Of a stretch of DNA of 8,172 bases, positions 5,825-8,172 are shown piece by piece. Each line of letters starts with the position of its first letter. The first letter of the stretch is position 1. The notes beneath the pieces are model-generated. The model worked only from the letters and a program-made list of their open reading frames with translations. It made no database searches and was not told the DNA's origin. The translations under genes were made by a program, and so were the position numbers. The stretch comes from 2-01-FULL-40-42 sp964349415 (GTDB lineage: Bacteria > Patescibacteriota > Microgenomatia > UBA1406 > GWC2-37-13), in assembly GCA_964349415.1 (NCBI GenBank), contig CAYGGJ010000034.1:1-8172 (forward strand), read 5' to 3'.

Positions 5825-8059
5825 TCAGATCGTAACAAAGCCACCTTCCTTTACTTTTCCTTCAAGAATAAGTTTTGCAATCTGAGACTCTAACTCGGTG
5901 CTTATTACTCTTTGAAGATTACGCGCTCCAAATTCCGGCTTATATGCTTGTGCAATGAGATTTTTCAGTGTTTCATCCTTAACCTGGACTCGTACCTTAT
6001 GAAGTTTGTAAATTTTTCCGGCATTATTGCTAACGATTTTTTTACCCAGGTCAAACAATGCGTCTTGGTTAAGGATATCGAATCCGATCACACCGTCAAA
6101 ACGGTTAAGGAACTCTGGGGAGAAAAAATTGCCTCGAACAAGGTAGTCCATAAGTTGAGCTTGAGAGACGTTATTTTTAAATAGCTCGTGAGATGCTGCG
6201 TTTGAAGTAGCTATAACAATAAGATGCCGACAATCCACAGTCTTCCCGTAACCGTCCACGAAATACCCTTCGTCAAGAAGTGTAAGAAAAATATTTATAA
6301 GATCTTTATGTGCTTTTTCAATTTCATCAAGGAGAAGTACTCCGTACGGTAGTTCTCTAATTCGTTGAGACATTAGTCCCGGATTTTGTGTTTCTATAGA
6401 ACCTATGAGTTGCGGAATATCTTCTTTTTGTTGGTAAGAAGACATATCAAGACGAATAAGATTTTTTTCTTCTCCAAAGAAAAGAGTTGAGAGCGCCTTA
6501 GCTGTTTCTGTTTTTCCGACTCCGGTTGGACCAAGAAATAGAAATGTCGCGAGTGGTTTTTTTCTTTTTCCAAGGAGAACAAAAGAACTCTGAAGGGTTT
6601 TTTCAATCGTCTCAATTGCCCGCGGTTGATGAAGTATAGAGTTAGACAGATTAAATTTAATACCGAGGAGCTTTTTTTTAAGAGTGTCGTCTAATTTTGT
6701 AGGAATATGTGTTTTGTCGGATATTACAGTATCTATAGTCTCAGGAAGGACGACTACTCTATCAAACTTGGTTTTATTTTTAGCTGTTTGCAGGGCCAGG
6801 ACACAAGCGCTATCAAGTAGATTAATCGCTTTTTCCGGAAAAGGAATCTCCGTAATATAGTAATCGCTTTTTTCGATAGTATTTAAGACGGTCTCGTAAG
6901 GAATTACCACTTTATTCTTCATTTCCATACCGAGTACAAGATTTACTAATACTTTAGTTGCGTCTTCCTTTGAGATCTCTTTTATATCTACTTCTTCAAA
7001 AATTCTATTTATCTTTTCATTTGGAAAAATAAACTTTTGATAAAGAAACGGAGTCGACGTGCCGATAATATGGAGTCGTGAAGTTCTTGCAAATTTTTCC
7101 AAAGGGATTGAAATATCTACATTGTTTTGTGAGGACGAAACATATCTATCCAGATTTTCTATCATAAGTATGATATTTGATGCCTCTGAAGCTTCCGCAA
7201 AAAGTCCTTCTAGGAAAAGCTCTCTCTTTTTTTGGTCCACATGTTCGCTAAGAATTTTTTCAGTGTTTAGTTTTAAAATCCTCTTGTACGCGAGAAGGTT
7301 ATTACTTCTTCCCTCGTAAATCCGCTTAGACAGCGTATCTAAAATTGCATGTTTCCCTACGCCTTCTTCCCCTACCAGGACTATATTTCCCTCAACGTTT
7401 TTTACGAGTGTTTGTTCTATAATCGCAATTTCTTTTTCCCGGTCAACTGCAGTCTGAATTCGGGATTGGTAGTCTACATCGGTGAGATCTTCAGTGTATT
7501 GATCGAGCGCGGGTGTATATCCAAAGGCCCAGTCACGTGCCAGTGGCGGGATGCCGAAGAGATTTTCCAGCTTCCACCATTTTTTTTGTCTCAGACCTGC
7601 TTCGTAGTATGAATTAAACCAAGAATTTACAGCTTCACGGGTAGAAGTTGTGAGACTGTGTTCTTGAAGAAAATGCTTCCGATACAGCTCCCTTTGTTCT
7701 TCTTCTGTTTTTACAAACTTCGTTGCAAGGTATATAAACGGAAGTAAGGCAAAGAAAATTAATATGATAAAAGGAAGAAGTGCGATATAAAGAAACTGGA
7801 TTATCACAAAAAAAAGAAGAATGGAGATACGCATGACAAACCCCATAAAGCGGGAAATCATATTGAACGTAAGTTTGTTGAACCAATCCTCCAGAGAAAA
7901 TCCAACCTCTGTTCTTCTACCTACAAGATTTTTCCATGGTTTAAAAAGCGTTAAAAAAAGTACGGGAACGGAAAAAAAGTAAGGAAAAAAAAGAAAAATA
8001 TTGGTCAAACCTTCGAAAAAATTTCGAACTGTTTTCTTCACTCTCTGCATTGAAGACAT
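5825..8059 (-). CDS. Membrane-anchored two-ring Clp/HSP100-type AAA+ ATPase with a degenerate first ring
   Basis: A 744-residue relative of ClpA/ClpB/ClpC. In place of the Clp N-domain it has a membrane region with about three hydrophobic helices (20-39, 76-95, 97-113). First ring (about 200-450): Walker A GEEGVGKH (230-237) with His in place of the final Thr, Walker B ILMIEN with E301-N302 in place of Asp-Glu, sensor-like GTST (333-336), and R352 as a possible arginine finger. Second ring (about 460-744): intact Walker A GPTGVGKT (510-517), Walker B LLLDE (575-579), sensor 1 N620, arginine finger R653 (SPEFLNRFD) and sensor 2 GAR (711-713). No coiled-coil M-domain is evident. The usual GYVG pore loop is missing, and no ClpP-docking loop is visible between N620 and F646. 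ATG 8059 and ATG 8050 are both possible starts. It stands alone behind its own promoter. The family is certain; the substrate and partner are unknown. Confidence 0.9.
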   Translation of the reverse strand: MSSMQRVKKTVRNFFEGLTNIFLFFPYFFSVPVLFLTLFKPWKNLVGRRTEVGFSLEDWFNKLTFNMISRFMGFVMRISILLFFVIIQFLYIALLPFIILIFFALLPFIYLATKFVKTEEEQRELYRKHFLQEHSLTTSTREAVNSWFNSYYEAGLRQKKWWKLENLFGIPPLARDWAFGYTPALDQYTEDLTDVDYQSRIQTAVDREKEIAIIEQTLVKNVEGNIVLVGEEGVGKHAILDTLSKRIYEGRSNNLLAYKRILKLNTEKILSEHVDQKKRELFLEGLFAEASEASNIILMIENLDRYVSSSQNNVDISIPLEKFARTSRLHIIGTSTPFLYQKFIFPNEKINRIFEEVDIKEISKEDATKVLVNLVLGMEMKNKVVIPYETVLNTIEKSDYYITEIPFPEKAINLLDSACVLALQTAKNKTKFDRVVVLPETIDTVISDKTHIPTKLDDTLKKKLLGIKFNLSNSILHQPRAIETIEKTLQSSFVLLGKRKKPLATFLFLGPTGVGKTETAKALSTLFFGEEKNLIRLDMSSYQQKEDIPQLIGSIETQNPGLMSQRIRELPYGVLLLDEIEKAHKDLINIFLTLLDEGYFVDGYGKTVDCRHLIVIATSNAASHELFKNNVSQAQLMDYLVRGNFFSPEFLNRFDGVIGFDILNQDALFDLGKKIVSNNAGKIYKLHKVRVQVKDETLKNLIAQAYKPEFGARNLQRVISTELESQIAKLILEGKVKEGGFVTI

Positions 8060-8067
8060 CTTCTTTC

Positions 8068-8098
8068 ATTATACATAGTTCTGTCTTACAAAAATCAA
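8068..8098 (-). promoter_or_regulatory. Promoter candidate for the AAA+ gene, near-leaderless
   Basis: On the minus strand a perfect TATAAT (8073-8068) lies 8 bases before the ATG at 8059. The best -35 is TTGATT (8098-8093) at a long 19-base spacing, so it is weaker than the other two operon promoters. Normal spacing puts +1 at 8061, a two-base leader. If translation instead starts at the ATG at 8050, the leader is 11 bases and the AAGAAG next to the first ATG would sit in it as a weak ribosome-binding site. Confidence 0.55.
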
Positions 8099-8122
8099 TA
8101 TAGTTTTTGTGCTAAACTGCCC

Positions 8123-8150
8123 TTGACATTTGAGAATAAAAAAGTATAAA
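8123..8150 (+). promoter_or_regulatory. Divergent plus-strand promoter at the right edge
   Basis: On the plus strand a perfect TTGACA (8123-8128) and TATAAA (8145-8150) are separated by 16 bases, with predicted +1 near 8157. This faces away from the AAA+ gene and would serve a gene beyond the right edge, so the 113 bases from 8060 to 8172 look like a shared divergent promoter region. No coding sequence is visible in those 113 bases. Confidence 0.5.
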
Positions 8151-8172
8151 AAAAGAACTTGCGTATTAAAAA

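Noticed and set aside
3723..5827. Alternative genetic code with TGA as glycine (as in Gracilibacteria and SR1).
   Set aside because: No conserved gene here has an in-frame TGA, glycines in conserved motifs are all GGN codons, and both TGA codons stand at the natural protein ends.
6080..6085. The tripeptide IGF (residues 658-660) in the Clp-like protein as a ClpP-docking loop.
   Set aside because: It lies just after the arginine finger (LNRFDGVIGF), in the conserved strand, and not in the loop before SPEF where ClpA, ClpC and ClpX carry the ClpP contact.
6403..6615. A 70-codon minus-strand frame inside the AAA+ gene.
   Set aside because: It lies in another frame over the conserved D2 Walker A region and its Lys/Phe-rich product is what AT-rich shifted reading gives.
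8102..8118. AGTTT/AAACT inverted repeat between the two divergent promoters as an operator.
   Set aside because: A five-pair AT-rich stem is expected by chance in this composition and nothing else supports it.
1..8172. Mobile elements, CRISPR arrays, tRNA or rRNA genes.
   Set aside because: No transposase, direct repeat array, cloverleaf or rRNA segment could be seen; the gaps between genes are too short to hold them.

Overview
The window reads as an ordinary chromosomal segment of a small-genome, moderately AT-rich bacterium, most likely a member of the Candidate Phyla Radiation (Patescibacteria, perhaps Microgenomates). This assignment is an inference. It rests on very tight gene packing, a one-subdomain EF-Ts, an archaeal-type cytidylate kinase inside a ribosomal-protein cluster, a condensed rpsB-to-proS cluster, weak or absent Shine-Dalgarno sequences, and a membrane-anchored Clp-like ATPase. 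The genetic code is standard: no gene contains an in-frame TGA, and two genes end with TGA.

All nine genes lie on the minus strand, so transcription runs from the right edge to the left. From right to left: a two-ring Clp/HSP100-type AAA+ ATPase with three predicted membrane segments (8059-5825); a small membrane-anchored protein with one bacterial Ig-like domain (5752-5339); a GalU-type sugar nucleotidyltransferase (5336-4461); ribosomal protein S2 (4412-3723); a short EF-Ts (3736-3272); ribosome recycling factor (3266-2706); a site-2 metalloprotease, RseP/RasP type (2703-1633); an archaeal-type cytidylate kinase (1629-1048); and the first 337 codons of prolyl-tRNA synthetase, which runs off the left edge (1011-1).

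Spacing and promoter-like sequences suggest three transcription units. The first is the AAA+ gene alone. The second is the Ig-like gene plus galU, behind a perfect TTGACA/TATAAT promoter. The third is rpsB-tsf-frr-rseP-cmk-proS, behind an extended -10 promoter placed so that +1 would be the A of the rpsB ATG, which would make a leaderless mRNA. A further extended -10 lies just before proS, and a divergent plus-strand promoter lies at the right edge.

The third unit is the familiar bacterial rpsB-tsf-pyrH-frr-uppS-cdsA-dxr-rseP-proS neighbourhood with pyrH, uppS, cdsA and dxr absent and a different nucleotide kinase present. It couples translation (S2, EF-Ts, RRF, ProRS) with membrane proteolysis and pyrimidine nucleotide supply.

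The most unusual gene is the AAA+ protein. Its first ring has lost the Walker B Asp-Glu pair. Both rings lack the usual aromatic pore-loop motifs. It has neither a Clp N-domain nor a recognisable ClpP-docking loop. Its second ring keeps every ATPase motif. It therefore looks like a membrane-bound HSP100 derivative that is not a standard unfoldase.
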